Shown here piece after piece: positions 46,601-57,395 of a stretch of 64,000 nt of DNA; within the stretch, counting starts at the first letter, position 1; each line of letters begins with the position of its first letter. The notes under the pieces were generated by a model that ran no database searches, had not been told where the DNA came from, and saw only the letters and a program-made list of their open reading frames with translations. Source of the stretch: Oricola indica. Lineage in GTDB: Bacteria > Pseudomonadota > Alphaproteobacteria > Rhizobiales > Rhizobiaceae. The position numbers and the translations under genes are program-made. The stretch is taken from assembly GCF_019966595.1 (NCBI RefSeq), contig NZ_JAINFJ010000003.1, positions 496,001 through 560,000 on the forward strand, written 5' to 3'.

Positions 46601-47141
46601 CGGCGTCGTGGCGGCGGGAATGGAGGCCGGAGATACCGGCCGCCTCTTCCAGCAAGGCTCGCCGCGCCTGCGGCTTGGCCTGAATGAGCTCGCCGATACG
46701 GCCTTGCCCGACCATCGAGGGCGAACGGGCGCCGGTCGACTGGTCGGCGAAGAGCAGCTGCACGTCCTTGGCGCGGGCGTCCTTGCCGTTGATCTTGTAG
46801 GCAGACCCCGCCTCGCGCTCGATACGCCGGGTCACCTGCAGCGTATCATCCTGGTTGAATGCCGCCGGCGCGGTGCGGTCGGCATTTTCGAGGAACAGGG
46901 AAACTTCGGCGGTATTGCGCGAAGGACGCGTGCCGGACCCCGAAAAGATCACGTCATCCATGCCGGATGCGCGCATGTTCTTGTAGGAGGATTCACCCAT
47001 CACCCAACGCAGGGCCTCGACAAGGTTCGACTTGCCGCAACCATTCGGCCCGACCACACCGGTCAGGCCGCTTTCGATGATGAATTCAGTCGGCTCTACG
47101 AAGGACTTGAAGCCCAGAAGGCGGAGTTTTTCGAAGCGCAT
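43680..47141 (-). CDS. smc: Chromosome segregation protein SMC
   Basis: A 1153-residue SMC ATPase. The N-terminal Walker A is VVGPNGCGKSNLVEALRW (about residues 30-47), two long coiled coils surround a hinge near residue 520-640, and the C-terminal head has the signature LLSGGEQALTAMAL and Walker B PICVLDEVDAPLDDHN. Length and motifs are those of bacterial condensin. It loads on DNA with ScpA/ScpB, whose genes are not here. The DsbA-like gene lies 60 bases upstream on the same strand, a common order in alphaproteobacteria. Confidence 0.97.
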   Translation of the reverse strand: MRFEKLRLLGFKSFVEPTEFIIESGLTGVVGPNGCGKSNLVEALRWVMGESSYKNMRASGMDDVIFSGSGTRPSRNTAEVSLFLENADRTAPAAFNQDDTLQVTRRIEREAGSAYKINGKDARAKDVQLLFADQSTGARSPSMVGQGRIGELIQAKPQARRALLEEAAGISGLHSRRHDAELRLRGAETNLERLEDVVSELESQIESLKRQARQANRFKALSRDIREAEATLLHLKWTLAKQQEGDAQSTLSRATSLVGERSQLQMEAAKVQAIAQKKLPELRDNEAAAAAALQRLTIALNQLDEDARRQEARRTELQNRLTQLSGDIEREETMKEENASAIARLNAEEAELSAEEAATGDRETELKQLFEAAEAALARSEAELARLTGERAEVGALRTQLERRIRETRERNDRLVSQQNRLMSELSEIDNRIKTLADPAEKRVLLEAAEDAAIQAERVAAEAEQSVGAAREAENARQPALQEAKAALNRLETEAQTLAKMLNTGAGDLFPAVVEKIRVEKGYEAALGAALGDDLDLPLDSNAPAYWAAVDPLADDPALPTEAVALADFVKAPDALKRALSQIGVVESVDKGGLLQAELKTGQRLVTKDGALWRWDGYTARADAPTPAAQRLAQKNRLAELDAEIVEATKSLRACEADAAERKEATRAAIETERQAREALRAAQGGAREAREALAAAERATGELSKRKAVLDESLQRAKSDIEETAGVLAEAETALAGEPDLSALDVGVEKQGTIVTTERAALTEARANHQSLAREREARQRRLAAIKSERENWITRAANADGQIGVLAKRRQETATELASLDETPDEMPARRRQLVREIEAAEQARKEAGDKLALAETAVRESDKAATDAITALSGAREERARAEERLTAAMERRKEVEGRIHEALNCAPHEALKLSGLSSDDAMPDMDATERRLDRLKIERERLGAVNLRAEEEQTELIERLESLVRERDDVIDAIRELRSAIASLNREGRERLLEAFDVVNDHFKRLFTHLFGGGTADLQLIESEDPLEAGLEIVARPPGKKPQTMTLLSGGEQALTAMALIFAVFLTNPAPICVLDEVDAPLDDHNVERFCNLMDQMAKDTDTRFVIITHNPITMARMDRLFGVTMAEQGVSQLVSVDLQQAEELREAV

Positions 47142-47201
47142 CAGCGGCTCCGCCCATAGTGTCGGCCGCGCACGCGACGAAGCGCGCGCGCGGACCTGCC
47201 A

Positions 47202-47870
47202 TTACAGCAGGTCGTCGAAAATGGCCGACATCTGGTCAACTGTCAGGGCTCCGGAATATTTCTTTCCGTTGATGAAGAACGTCGGCGTGGCGTTAACGCC
47301 GAATTCCGCCGAGGCGCGCTCCCGTATGGAATTGATGTCATCCAGAAGCTTCTGATTGGTCAAGCAGGTCTGAAAGCTCTCCTGTGTAAAACCGGCGAGC
47401 TTCGCGATATTTTCCAGCGGCGGACGCGCATTCTCCACGAAGGCCCAGCTTTGCTGCTGCTTGAACAGCACATCGACCATGGCGAAGTATTTCCCCTCGG
47501 GGGCGCAGCGCGCGAGCATGAACGCGGCGGCGGCGCGAGGATCGAAGGGAAACTCACGCAGGATGAAGCGCACCTTGCCGGTGTCGATGTAATTTTCCTT
47601 GATGGCAGGGAAGGTTTCCTTGTGGAAATGGGCGCAGTGGCTGCACGTCATCGAGGCATATTCCACCACGGTGATCGGCGCATCTTCCGCGCCTTCGACC
47701 TGCTCTTCAAGCGGACCGGGCTCCAGCAGCTTGTCCATGTCTACGCTGCCGGCAGCCGCCGGTGCGGATTGCGCAAAGGCCGTCAGCGGCACGGCCGAAG
47801 CGGCTGTGAATGCGGCCGCGGCCAGCAGCGTGGAACGGCGCGTCAGGAAAGTGTCAGCCATCTTTGTCAT
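47202..47870 (-). CDS. DsbA-family thiol:disulfide oxidoreductase
   Basis: A 222-residue exported protein. LTRRSTLLAAAAFTAASAV is a signal peptide with a twin-arginine-like start. The thioredoxin fold begins ITVVEYASMTCSHCAHFH, with active-site CSHC near residue 77, and ends with the cis-proline loop NATPTFFING. It catalyses disulfide formation or isomerisation in the periplasm. ATG at 47861 is an alternative start. Belongs to the DsbA/BdbD group rather than the classical E. coli type. Confidence 0.9.
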   Translation of the reverse strand: MTKMADTFLTRRSTLLAAAAFTAASAVPLTAFAQSAPAAAGSVDMDKLLEPGPLEEQVEGAEDAPITVVEYASMTCSHCAHFHKETFPAIKENYIDTGKVRFILREFPFDPRAAAAFMLARCAPEGKYFAMVDVLFKQQQSWAFVENARPPLENIAKLAGFTQESFQTCLTNQKLLDDINSIRERASAEFGVNATPTFFINGKKYSGALTVDQMSAIFDDLL

Positions 47871-47989
47871 TCTCCGGATTCATTCGATCTGGGGCGATAT
47901 AGAATATCAAGGGTGTCAGGACCATGGCGTTTTTCGGCTGAACGCAATCTGAACGGCGGATACCGGTAAACTCTTCGTCAAGCGATCGG

Positions 47990-48409
47990 TCATGTCGAGA
48001 GGTGCAGGACAACCTCGCGGCGATGCCTCCGGTCGCGATGTTCGAACAGGTAGATCCCCTGCCAGGTTCCGAAAACGGGTCTGCCGCCCGTTACCGGTAT
48101 GCCGATGGAGGTCTGCGTCAGCGCCGCCTTGATGTGTGCGGGCATATCGTCCGGGCCTTCCATCGTGTGCACGATCCAGTTCATCGACGGGTCGGTCGAA
48201 GGCGGGACAAGGCGGCGAAAAAACGCGTGCAGGTCACGCTGCACGTCCGGATCGGCATTTTCCTGGATCAGCAGTGAGCAGGAGGTGTGCCGCACAAAGA
48301 CGGTCAGCAGCCCTTCTCCGGCGCCCGCCTCCCGCAGGAAGGCATGCACGCGGTCGGTGAACTCGTACAAGCCCTGCCCGCTGGTTTCTATCGTCAGCGC
48401 GGCCTGCAT
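47990..48409 (-). CDS. YjbQ-family protein (secondary thiamine-phosphate synthase enzyme family)
   Basis: A 139-residue UPF0047/YjbQ protein: VFVRHTSCSLLIQENADPDV contains the conserved H-T-S-x-S-L-x-I-x-E-N block, and GTWQGIYLFEHRDRRHRREV the C-terminal G-T-W-Q and E-H-R. Family members show weak thiamine-phosphate synthase activity, but the physiological role is unsettled. Its ATG overlaps the LysE-type stop by one base (TAATG), so it is probably coupled to it. Confidence 0.9.
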   Translation of the reverse strand: MQAALTIETSGQGLYEFTDRVHAFLREAGAGEGLLTVFVRHTSCSLLIQENADPDVQRDLHAFFRRLVPPSTDPSMNWIVHTMEGPDDMPAHIKAALTQTSIGIPVTGGRPVFGTWQGIYLFEHRDRRHRREVVLHLST

Positions 48410-49023
48410 TACCGGGCGGTTGTCAGGGCCAGTTTCGCACCCAGCGCAACGAAGGCGGCGGCAAAGCCGCGGCGCATCCACGCCATGACCCGCGCGCTTG
48501 CCAGCATGCGGTCACGCACCGCCGAGGCCACGAAGCCGTAAGCCGCGAAAACAACGAAGGTCATCGCCATGAAGACGGCGGACAATTCCACCATCGCGCC
48601 CAACGGGCTTGCCGCCGCCGGATCGACGAATTGCGGCAGGAAGGCGAGGAAGAAGATCGACAGTTTCGGATTGAGGATGTTGATCAGCGTGCCCGTTACG
48701 GCGATGCGCGGTAGGCTTCCCGCTTCCTTGCCCGCCTCCACTTTCAGCGCGCCGCGATCCCTGATCGTCTGCCAGGCAAGCCAGAGCAGGTAGGCGACGC
48801 CGGCGAACTTCACCACCTGGAACAACAGGGCGCTGGCATGAAGGATTGCCGCAACACCGAGAATGGCGGCCACCATGTGCGGCACGATGCCAAGCGTGCA
48901 ACCGAACGCCGCCCAGATGCTGGCGAGACGACCCCGCGCAAGCGCAACGGCCAGCGTGTAAATGACGCCCGTGCCCGGCGCCAGAACGACGACAAGTGCC
49001 GTTGCGAGAAATTCGGGAGACAT
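48409..49023 (-). CDS. LysE-family amino-acid exporter
   Basis: A 204-residue membrane protein with the LysE/RhtB plan: ALVVVLAPGTGVIYTLAVAL, GCTLGIVPHMVAAILGV, then KFAGVAYLLWLAWQTIRDRG and INILNPKLSIFFLAFLPQF. Likely exports a small amino acid or related metabolite by proton antiport; the substrate is unknown. ATG at 49023 with AGGTG about 8 bases before is chosen over an open extension to 49215. Divergent from ung. Confidence 0.88.
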   Translation of the reverse strand: MSPEFLATALVVVLAPGTGVIYTLAVALARGRLASIWAAFGCTLGIVPHMVAAILGVAAILHASALLFQVVKFAGVAYLLWLAWQTIRDRGALKVEAGKEAGSLPRIAVTGTLINILNPKLSIFFLAFLPQFVDPAAASPLGAMVELSAVFMAMTFVVFAAYGFVASAVRDRMLASARVMAWMRRGFAAAFVALGAKLALTTAR

Positions 49024-49214
49024 GGAGCACCTTTCTTTTTGATACCGGGACGGTATCGACGCGAGCAACCAAAGGCAATCGGCGCATGCGGGCCCAGCGA
49101 TCATTCGCCTGCCGTCTGCCCGAAAAACGAAAACCGGGGAAGTTACCGTCGCAAACTGGAATCGCGGACAAGCCCGTGTGACGATCCGGACAGGATGGAA
49201 CAGGGCGATCGACA

Positions 49215-49901
49215 ATGGTCAAATTGCACGAAAGCTGGCTGACGCCGCTGCAGGGCGAATTCGACAGCCCATACATGGCCGCGCTGAAACAGTTTCTCGT
49301 CGCGGAGAAACAGGCGGGCAAGCACATTTTTCCACCGGGAGCCGAATGGTTCCACGCGCTCGACGCGACGCCGCTGGACGACGTGCGCGTGGTGATACTG
49401 GGCCAGGACCCCTATCATGGGCCCGGACAGGCGCACGGCCTGTGTTTTTCAGTGCGACCGGGCGTGCGCGTGCCGCCGTCGCTGGTCAATATCTACAAGG
49501 AGTTGAAGGCAGATTTGGGCATCGAACCGCCGGGACACGGCAATCTGGAGGCTTGGGCGAAACAGGGCGTTCTGCTGCTCAACGCTGTCCTGACTGTGGA
49601 GGCGCATCGTGCCGCTTCGCATCAGGGCAAGGGCTGGGAGCGCTTCACCGACGCCGTCATCCGGCTCGTCAACGACCGCGACCGGCCGGCCGTGTTCATC
49701 CTGTGGGGCGCCTACGCACAAAGAAAGGCCGCTTTCGTCGATCAGTCGAAGCACTGCATCATCAAGTCGCCCCACCCCTCGCCGCTTTCGGCCCATAACG
49801 GCTTCTTCGGCTCGAAGCCGTTCTCGAAGGCCAACGCGTTCCTTCAGGACAAGGGGCTGGAGCCGATCGACTGGCGGCTGCCCGAAATCGCGGCGAACTG
49901 A
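49215..49901 (+). CDS. ung: Uracil-DNA glycosylase
   Basis: A 228-residue family 1 enzyme: [20 protein letters not shown] holds the catalytic Asp in [26 protein letters not shown] the uracil-binding Asn region, and [19 protein letters not shown] the minor-groove HPSPLS loop. It excises uracil from DNA at the start of base-excision repair. Followed after 12 bases by a second LysE-type gene. Confidence 0.97.
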   Translation: MVKLHESWLTPLQGEFDSPYMAALKQFLVAEKQAGKHIFPPGAEWFHALDATPLDDVRVVILGQDPYHGPGQAHGLCFSVRPGVRVPPSLVNIYKELKADLGIEPPGHGNLEAWAKQGVLLLNAVLTVEAHRAASHQGKGWERFTDAVIRLVNDRDRPAVFILWGAYAQRKAAFVDQSKHCIIKSPHPSPLSAHNGFFGSKPFSKANAFLQDKGLEPIDWRLPEIAAN

Positions 49902-49913
49902 GGCAAGGCGAAC

Positions 49914-50543
49914 ATGAACCCGCATACGCTGGCGCTCTTCATTCCAGCCTGTTTCGCGCTCAACCTGACCTTCGGGCCGAGCAACCTGCTGGCGCTGACC
50001 AACGGGGCGCGGGCCGGCGTCGGCGCGGCGGTCGTCGCCATCTTCGGCCGGCTGGTCGCCTATGCGATCCTGATCGCGATCACCGGCGTCGGCCTCGGTG
50101 CGCTGCTGGCGGCGTCGGCGCATGCCTTCGCGATCGTCAAATGGGGCGGCGCGGCCTATCTGATCTGGCTCGGCGTCAGGATGATGCGCGGTGGCGGCGC
50201 ACGGACAAGCATCGAAGCCGCGATGGCGACCCGACCGCCGACGCCACAGCTTTTCCGCCAGGAATTCCTCGTCGGCATCGGCAACCCTAAGGCGATCCTG
50301 ATCTTCACGGCCTTCTTTCCGCAATTCGTCGAGCCCGGACGCTATCTGGCGAGCTTCGCGGTGCTGGGGGCGCTCTTCCTCTTGCTGGAACTGACGGCCG
50401 CCGCGCTCTACGCGCTGGCCGGACGCCATATCGGCCGAATGGCGAGCCGGACCAGCGCCACGCAATGGCTCAACCGTATCAGCGGCGCGATGATGATCGC
50501 CTTCGGCCTGCTGATGCTGTTCGCGAGACGGCCGGCGGCATAG
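49914..50543 (+). CDS. LysE-family amino-acid exporter
   Basis: A 209-residue membrane protein: ALFIPACFALNLTFGPSNLL, VKWGGAAYLIWLGVRMMRGG, GIGNPKAILIFTAFFPQFVE and four to six hydrophobic helices. The family signature GNPKA.L.F..FFPQF is intact. It is related to, but clearly different from, the LysE-type gene on the other side of ung. Start ATG 49914 follows an AAGGCG ribosome binding site. Confidence 0.88.
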   Translation: MNPHTLALFIPACFALNLTFGPSNLLALTNGARAGVGAAVVAIFGRLVAYAILIAITGVGLGALLAASAHAFAIVKWGGAAYLIWLGVRMMRGGGARTSIEAAMATRPPTPQLFRQEFLVGIGNPKAILIFTAFFPQFVEPGRYLASFAVLGALFLLLELTAAALYALAGRHIGRMASRTSATQWLNRISGAMMIAFGLLMLFARRPAA

Positions 50544-50608
50544 CGTGCGACATCGCTGCCGCGCCTCGCCATCGAGACCGGCTCGTCAGGCCCGCGATTT
50601 CCCCCCGT

Positions 50609-51273
50609 TCACGACGAGTTGGGCGAGAGGACGCGCAGGGCCAGCAGGTGACAGTTCCTCAGGATCTCGTCGACCTCGTGGATCTGCCGCTTGCGGCGGC
50701 CCGGCGGATAACCCGGACGCATGGGGAGAGCCGTCCGATACGGTATGGCTCACGGTCGCGCCTCGCCCGTCATCGCGCCAGGCGACGGGCCTGGGCGTCG
50801 ATATCGTCAAGCGCGCGCCGGACCGACGCAAGCCGGCGACAAACGCCCGTCGCGTCGACCATTTCGTTGTCCGACGGGATCGGCGGAAGCGGTGGCGGGG
50901 TCGGCCCGTCGAGAAAGAGGATGCGCGGGACCGAGCGGGAGTATCTGCGCCGGGGGGCGAAGTTCTTCAGCGGATCGAGCAGGGGAAAGGCAGTCTTTGT
51001 CCCGTCCGTAAGCTTCGGGCTTCGCCCTCGCTGACGGGCCCCTGATGCCCCGATGACGGAGCGCAAGGGGCGCACATCGACAACTAGGTCGCGCGCGGCG
51101 ATCACGATCAGCCGGCGGGCGGCGGATTCGGCGGGCCGCAGGATGCGCGTCAGATAGTTGCGCAACTGCCGCCGCATTTTTCCGTCTTCCGTCAGACCGG
51201 CAAGATCGAGCAGCGCCACGACGACGCGCAGAAGCGCGGCGCGATTGCTCTCGATGATGGCGGCCCATTCCAC
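50609..51273 (-). pseudogene. Conserved alphaproteobacterial hypothetical gene, disrupted near its end
   Basis: From GTG at 51273 the frame gives 167 residues (start MEWAAIIESNRAALLRVVVA, then RILRPAESAARRLIVIAARD) and stops at 50770 in RRLAR-TGA-RARRDREP. The stop sits where family members usually have W, one base from TGG. After a further frame shift near 50720 the sequence reads MRPGYPPGRRKRQIHEVDEI and CHLLAL down to TGA at 50609, which looks like the family's C-terminus. One nonsense and one frameshift mutation make it a likely pseudogene. The function of the family is not known to me. Confidence 0.6.
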
Positions 51274-51422
51274 GCGCCTCGTTCTCCGTTAAAGGTTCAG
51301 CCGGACAAGGGTACGCAAGGGCGGAAGTCGGTCGATAGAGCGTCGAATTGAAAGGCGATTTTTAAGACAAATCAATGCATTGCCAGCCATTTACGGAACC
51401 TTCATCCACCGGATGATGCCGT

Positions 51423-53159
51423 CTACGGCGCTTCATCGGCGGAATCTTCTTCTTCGATCGCCTCCGGTCCAGCCGTATCGGACTGGTTTTCCGCGATGGT
51501 TTTCGCGGCTCTTCCCAAAGGCGCGAATGACGCGATGAACATTCCGAGTCCAACGACCGGGCCGGCCAGATTCGCGGCCAGATAGGCGAGGCCGGCCTTG
51601 ACTGCCGCTTCGGTCCCTTTCTCCAGTCCGGCCAGCGATCCCTTGCGCACGCTCCCAGCCGCATCGCCCGCGTAACGTCGCGCTTCACGCAGCACGACGC
51701 TCGCCACATTGCGGACGACCAATGCGTATTCGGCCGTTCTTTTTTCACGCACAGAACCGGACGCCGCTTCGGAGGAGATTTCCTCCATCGTGTGCAGTGC
51801 GGCTATCGCGCTTTCGTCGGCGAGGTCATCGGCTTCACCGATAATGTCCAGGACATCGTCGAGACCGGATTTCACCGCATCCAGATCGGCGCCGGCAAGA
51901 TCGAGCGCCAGCACCTCTGCCTCTATGTCACGCACAACCGGGAAGCATCCGAGCAGGTCGCGTAGTGTGTCCGACAGATCGACCATTCCGGCGACGGCGT
52001 CAGGAAAAAGCTCTTCCTCGTTTCGTGAAAAGGCCGCCGCGTCCGCCTCAATCGATCGCGACCTCGATCGCAAGACCCCCGGGCGTATCCCCGAAAGGTC
52101 TGAAGGAAGCGCGCCCAGGAGTTTGCCGACAGAAGCGGTGACGCGAGGGGACGCATTGGCACGACCGAGGCGCTGAGCCAATTCGGTCGCCTTTTCCCTC
52201 ACCTCCTCCAACAGATCGGCTGCGAAATCGTTGTCGATGGCATCCGCTGCCGGAGGTATCGCTCCGATCCGGTTGTTGCGCCATTGGAACTGGAAAGGGG
52301 CCGGCCGCTGTTCGGTGACGGTTTCGTCGTCTTGCTCGGGATGTTCGGCTGTGCTCGCGCGACCCCTCAAAACGATCTCCGCGATCTCATCCACGATCTG
52401 CCCAGCCGAACGTTCTTCGGAGGCTGTCCAGAAGGCGTCCGGCTGGGTGGCGATTTCGGTTACGACTTTCCCGTTAAAAAGGGTTTTATCACGCGTTCTT
52501 TGCCCAGATGCCTTAACATACCAAGAGAAAATGACCGCCCACGAACCGGGTTGACTGTTTGCGCGATTTTGCCATTCCGCCAATAGGTCCCGATACGATC
52601 CGGGCGGCATATGAGCCAATGTAGGGAAGCCGGTGTCAATTGGTAGCCATAGCGATTGATCAAAAAGGGCCACTGTGTCTGCATCGCCGCCTTCATTAGC
52701 CAGCCATTGGCAATCGTATTCCACTGCCTTCCAAATCTCTCGCCTGGCGTCGGCGGCGGCGAAGGCGGCGTCGGCGGCTCTGGTGGCGGCTCCGGAGACG
52801 GCGGTGGAGGCGACGGCGGCTCTGTTGGCGGCGAAGGCGGCGTCGATGGCGTTGATGGCGGCGTCGTCGGCGGCGTCGATGGCGTCGGCGGCTCTGGTGG
52901 CGGCGAAGGCGGCGTCGATGGCGAAGGCGGTCATATCATGGGCGGGATATTTGTGCGCCGCCCATGATATGAAGTTTGCGCGGAAAGTCTGGAGAATCAA
53001 GTTCTCCCCTCCTTCCCGATCGGCGACCCGCAATACCAGCGGAAACACGCGCAAGGCCGCGCGCGTGGCGATCGCGTGCGCCCATTCGGTCGGCTTGTCG
53101 CTCAACCAGCCTGTAAGGTCTTCCGGCGAATTGATATTCGGTTCCGGCGCGGTTGCCAT
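51423..53159 (-). CDS. Large hypothetical protein with Ala/Asp-rich repeat segment
   Basis: A 578-residue protein. Residues 1-75 are a folded-looking part (ALRVFPLVLRVADREGGENL). Residues about 76-150 form an alanine-rich repeat (units like AIDAAFAATRAADA) encoded by GGCGNC-type triplet-repetitive DNA at 52750-52930. A Trp-rich middle follows (EIWKAVEYDCQWLANEGGDA and CQW-like motifs), then an acidic helical part and a possible C-terminal hydrophobic pair (AGLAYLAANLAGPVVGLGMF). Similar Ala-rich pentapeptide-like tracts occur in unnamed Hyphomicrobiales proteins. No function can be given. The neighbour upstream is decayed. Confidence 0.65.
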   Translation of the reverse strand: MATAPEPNINSPEDLTGWLSDKPTEWAHAIATRAALRVFPLVLRVADREGGENLILQTFRANFISWAAHKYPAHDMTAFAIDAAFAATRAADAIDAADDAAINAIDAAFAANRAAVASTAVSGAATRAADAAFAAADARREIWKAVEYDCQWLANEGGDADTVALFDQSLWLPIDTGFPTLAHMPPGSYRDLLAEWQNRANSQPGSWAVIFSWYVKASGQRTRDKTLFNGKVVTEIATQPDAFWTASEERSAGQIVDEIAEIVLRGRASTAEHPEQDDETVTEQRPAPFQFQWRNNRIGAIPPAADAIDNDFAADLLEEVREKATELAQRLGRANASPRVTASVGKLLGALPSDLSGIRPGVLRSRSRSIEADAAAFSRNEEELFPDAVAGMVDLSDTLRDLLGCFPVVRDIEAEVLALDLAGADLDAVKSGLDDVLDIIGEADDLADESAIAALHTMEEISSEAASGSVREKRTAEYALVVRNVASVVLREARRYAGDAAGSVRKGSLAGLEKGTEAAVKAGLAYLAANLAGPVVGLGMFIASFAPLGRAAKTIAENQSDTAGPEAIEEEDSADEAP

Positions 53160-53276
53160 TGCGTATCCCCCACCCCGTCATCGTTGCAGAGGGTACGCCG
53201 CGCTTCAAGTCAAAGCTGCAGTAAAAAACCGCGAAATCGGCAGCTTAGCCGAGCTTTTGGCCGTATCGATTCAATT

Positions 53277-53510
53277 CTATTTCGCGGCCAAAAGAGGCGT
53301 CGCGAGCTTGAGCGCGGCGACGAGAAATGGGGCGGCGTGCATGAGGAGGTCGAAGATGTCGATCGGTCTGGCGAGCGTACCGGCCATCAGCATTTTCAGC
53401 TTTTCCCAGATATGCGGCTCGGGAACGAAGGGCGCGAGGCCGAGCGTCAGGCAGGCGATGATGACGAGGCTCCAGGGAAGCTGGTCGAGAAGATTGGCGA
53501 GCGATTGCAT
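53277..53510 (-). CDS. Small membrane protein (77 aa, often labelled RND transporter-like)
   Basis: A 77-residue protein with two hydrophobic segments (WSLVIIACLTLGLAPFVPEP and LLMHAAPFLVAALKLATPL) around the conserved core PHIWEKLKMLMAGTLARPID. Short proteins with this pattern are widespread; the database name RND transporter is not backed by any experiment that I know of. ATG at 53510. Confidence 0.7.
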   Translation of the reverse strand: MQSLANLLDQLPWSLVIIACLTLGLAPFVPEPHIWEKLKMLMAGTLARPIDIFDLLMHAAPFLVAALKLATPLLAAK

Positions 53511-53638
53511 CTGGAGCGTGTCTCCGAAATTTCAGGGCGGTCCGCCGGTGCGGTGAGGCGCATATCGTTCGGCCCGGGCCGGAATACCACTACGCCCCAC
53601 GGCGTTGGGCGCTTATGTCGCGGCCGCGGCCTTCATGC

Positions 53639-54463
53639 TCAGCCGCCCGGGAACCCCCTCGCCCGCCACTGCTCGCGCGGGATCGGCGCACCGACATCGA
53701 AGGCGAATGAGCGGACGCGGGTGGCGGCTTCGTCAAGATCGCAGCGGAAGCTGAGATTGTACCAGACACCGCCTGCCCGGAACGCCGCCTCGCGAACCTC
53801 GATCGCCGTCCCGGAACCGAGCCTGTAGGCCGGAAGAAGGTCCGGCCAGTAAAGCGGCGAGACGCGGCGAAGCTGTTCTCGCAATTCCGTTGTGCACAGT
53901 TCAGCGCCGCGTTCGCCGCGCGACAACGATCCCATCGCAGCCATCGCGACCGGATCGTCGGTCACCGCACGCGAGAAAAGCGTGCGCGCCTCCGTCAGTT
54001 CGACCGGAGGCTTCGGTTCCGGAAGCGGCGCGGCGGCCTCGTCGATCTCGGCCGGTTCCGGTTCGAGCGACGTGTCGTCGGTTTCGGAGTCGGTGGATGA
54101 ATTCCCATCCTGCGTTTCGCGCGGGCCGGTCTCCTCCTCGCCGAATTCGAAAACCGGCCGCAGGACCTGGATCGGCTGGGCGCTTGCCTGTTCTTCTCCC
54201 GCAGCGTCTTCGGGCGGCGGAGGCGGCGCTTCTTCCGCGGCCTGCTCGACCTCTTCTTCCTCGGGCTCTTCGGCCTCAGGTTCCGGCGCCTCGGGTTCGG
54301 GCGGCGGGACCAGTTCGACGGCGATCGCCTCCGGCTCCTCGCGGTCGAACTCCGGCAATGGCAGGCCGAAGATCAGCAGGGCGATGACAAGCACATGCGC
54401 CACGACCGAGGCGGGAACGCCCCAGTGCGCATATCGTCCCTGTTTTTCGGTATCCTGCTGCAT
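53639..54463 (-). CDS. DUF930 domain-containing protein with TonB-like N-terminus
   Basis: A 274-residue protein. One N-terminal membrane segment (VVAHVLVIALLIFGLPLPEF), then a long Pro/Glu/Ala-rich spacer (residues about 50-160) as in TonB/TolA, then a C-terminal DUF930 domain (LSRGERGAELCTTELREQ, YWPDLLPAYRLGSGTAIEVR and WYNLSFRCDLDEAATRV). The spacer could reach across the periplasm. DUF930 proteins are common in Hyphomicrobiales and their role is unknown. Confidence 0.8.
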   Translation of the reverse strand: MQQDTEKQGRYAHWGVPASVVAHVLVIALLIFGLPLPEFDREEPEAIAVELVPPPEPEAPEPEAEEPEEEEVEQAAEEAPPPPPEDAAGEEQASAQPIQVLRPVFEFGEEETGPRETQDGNSSTDSETDDTSLEPEPAEIDEAAAPLPEPKPPVELTEARTLFSRAVTDDPVAMAAMGSLSRGERGAELCTTELREQLRRVSPLYWPDLLPAYRLGSGTAIEVREAAFRAGGVWYNLSFRCDLDEAATRVRSFAFDVGAPIPREQWRARGFPGG

Positions 54464-54606
54464 CGCGCGATCACTACATGGCGAAAGGGCATGATTGAAA
54501 TCAACTTGCCGCCAACGCGAAAAACAAGGTGATTTCGAGGCCGTGTTTCTCGCTCAGGCACGCGACACGAAGACCCGCCTGACCTCGGCAGGCTCTCTGC
54601 CGTTGC

Positions 54607-54975
54607 CTACCAGCGCCCGTTTCGGCGATTCCACGCGTAGAGAATATCGGCGAACCGGTCATAGGCGACGCGAGTCACCGGGAGCACGACCCTGTTGCCA
54701 AGCAGGAAAGCGATCCAGCCCTCGCCGGGCGTGGCGCGCCAGACCGCAATCGCGACATCGGCCCCGACCAGGAGATTGCCTTCGCCGTCAGTCGCGTGGA
54801 GGCGCCGGCGCACGTCATTCAACGATGCTCCGTGACCGGCAAGAATGTCCGGCTCCAGATTGATGTCACGAAACTCGATACGGCCCGCCTTTACGGCCTC
54901 GATCAATCGGCTTTTCTGTCGATTGATACCGGCATCGCAGACCGGGCAGCGCGTGTTGTACCAGACGGTGAGCAT
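54607..54975 (-). CDS. DCC-family (DUF393) thiol-disulfide oxidoreductase-like protein
   Basis: A 122-residue protein starting MLTVWYNTRCPVCDAGIN. The CPVC pair and the family's ...YDxxCPxC start are intact, and IEFRDINLEPDILAGHG follows. DCC proteins are thioredoxin-like, but their substrates are unknown. Start ATG at 54975 is fixed by the rpoD terminator, which lies immediately upstream (54997-55020); the open frame further up overlaps rpoD. Confidence 0.82.
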   Translation of the reverse strand: MLTVWYNTRCPVCDAGINRQKSRLIEAVKAGRIEFRDINLEPDILAGHGASLNDVRRRLHATDGEGNLLVGADVAIAVWRATPGEGWIAFLLGNRVVLPVTRVAYDRFADILYAWNRRNGRW

Positions 54976-54996
54976 CGCAAAGACATGCCGAACAAA

Positions 54997-55020
54997 AAAG
55001 GGCGCCGTATGGCGCCCTTT
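54997..55020 (-). terminator. Rho-independent terminator of rpoD
   Basis: Perfect stem AAAGGGCGCC (54997-55006) / GGCGCCCTTT (55011-55020) with a 4-base loop, followed on the minus strand by TTTTTTG. It lies 8 bases past the rpoD stop. Confidence 0.95.
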
Positions 55021-55027
55021 CGCAAAA

Positions 55028-57082
<2,055 letters not shown>

Positions 57083-57395
57083 GAAAGCCTTCATCTCCGG
57101 CGACGGTGATCCAGGGCCCTGATCCCGCCTCGTGAAGCCCACCTGTTCGGTGAACGTCGCATTTCCGATCCCGATATCCCCGGGGTCAGGATTATGCGAA
57201 GGTTGTTAATTGCCAATTACCCCTAATCTAGGCGTTATTCGCGCCAATCCAACACGACGCGGCGAAAAACGAATCCCCAAACTGACAATAATTTTCGGGA
57301 GGCAGCCCGGACCGCCCTTGATTCCCGCGAATCGGGCGTGCGTCAACACCCGAGCAGCCGAATCAGTCAAAAAAGCGGGTACTGCGCGCGAATCA
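57083..57395. other. Intergenic region between dnaG and rpoD
   Basis: 313 bases with no gene. It should hold the rpoD promoter. A weak candidate on the minus strand is TTGGAT (57252-57247), a 16-base spacer and TAGATT (57230-57225), about 150 bases before the start. No convincing terminator for dnaG was seen, so read-through is likely. Confidence 0.5.
57225..57252 (-). promoter_or_regulatory. Possible rpoD promoter
   Basis: TTGGAT, 16-base spacer, TAGATT. The -35 shares TTG and little more with consensus, and the -10 matches TA...T. Weak, offered only as the best candidate in the gap. Confidence 0.25.

Noticed and set aside
43353-47159. Very long open frame (about 1268 codons) on the plus strand
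   Set aside because: It is exactly antisense to smc, and its sequence has no family features. High GC and the codon use of smc create it.
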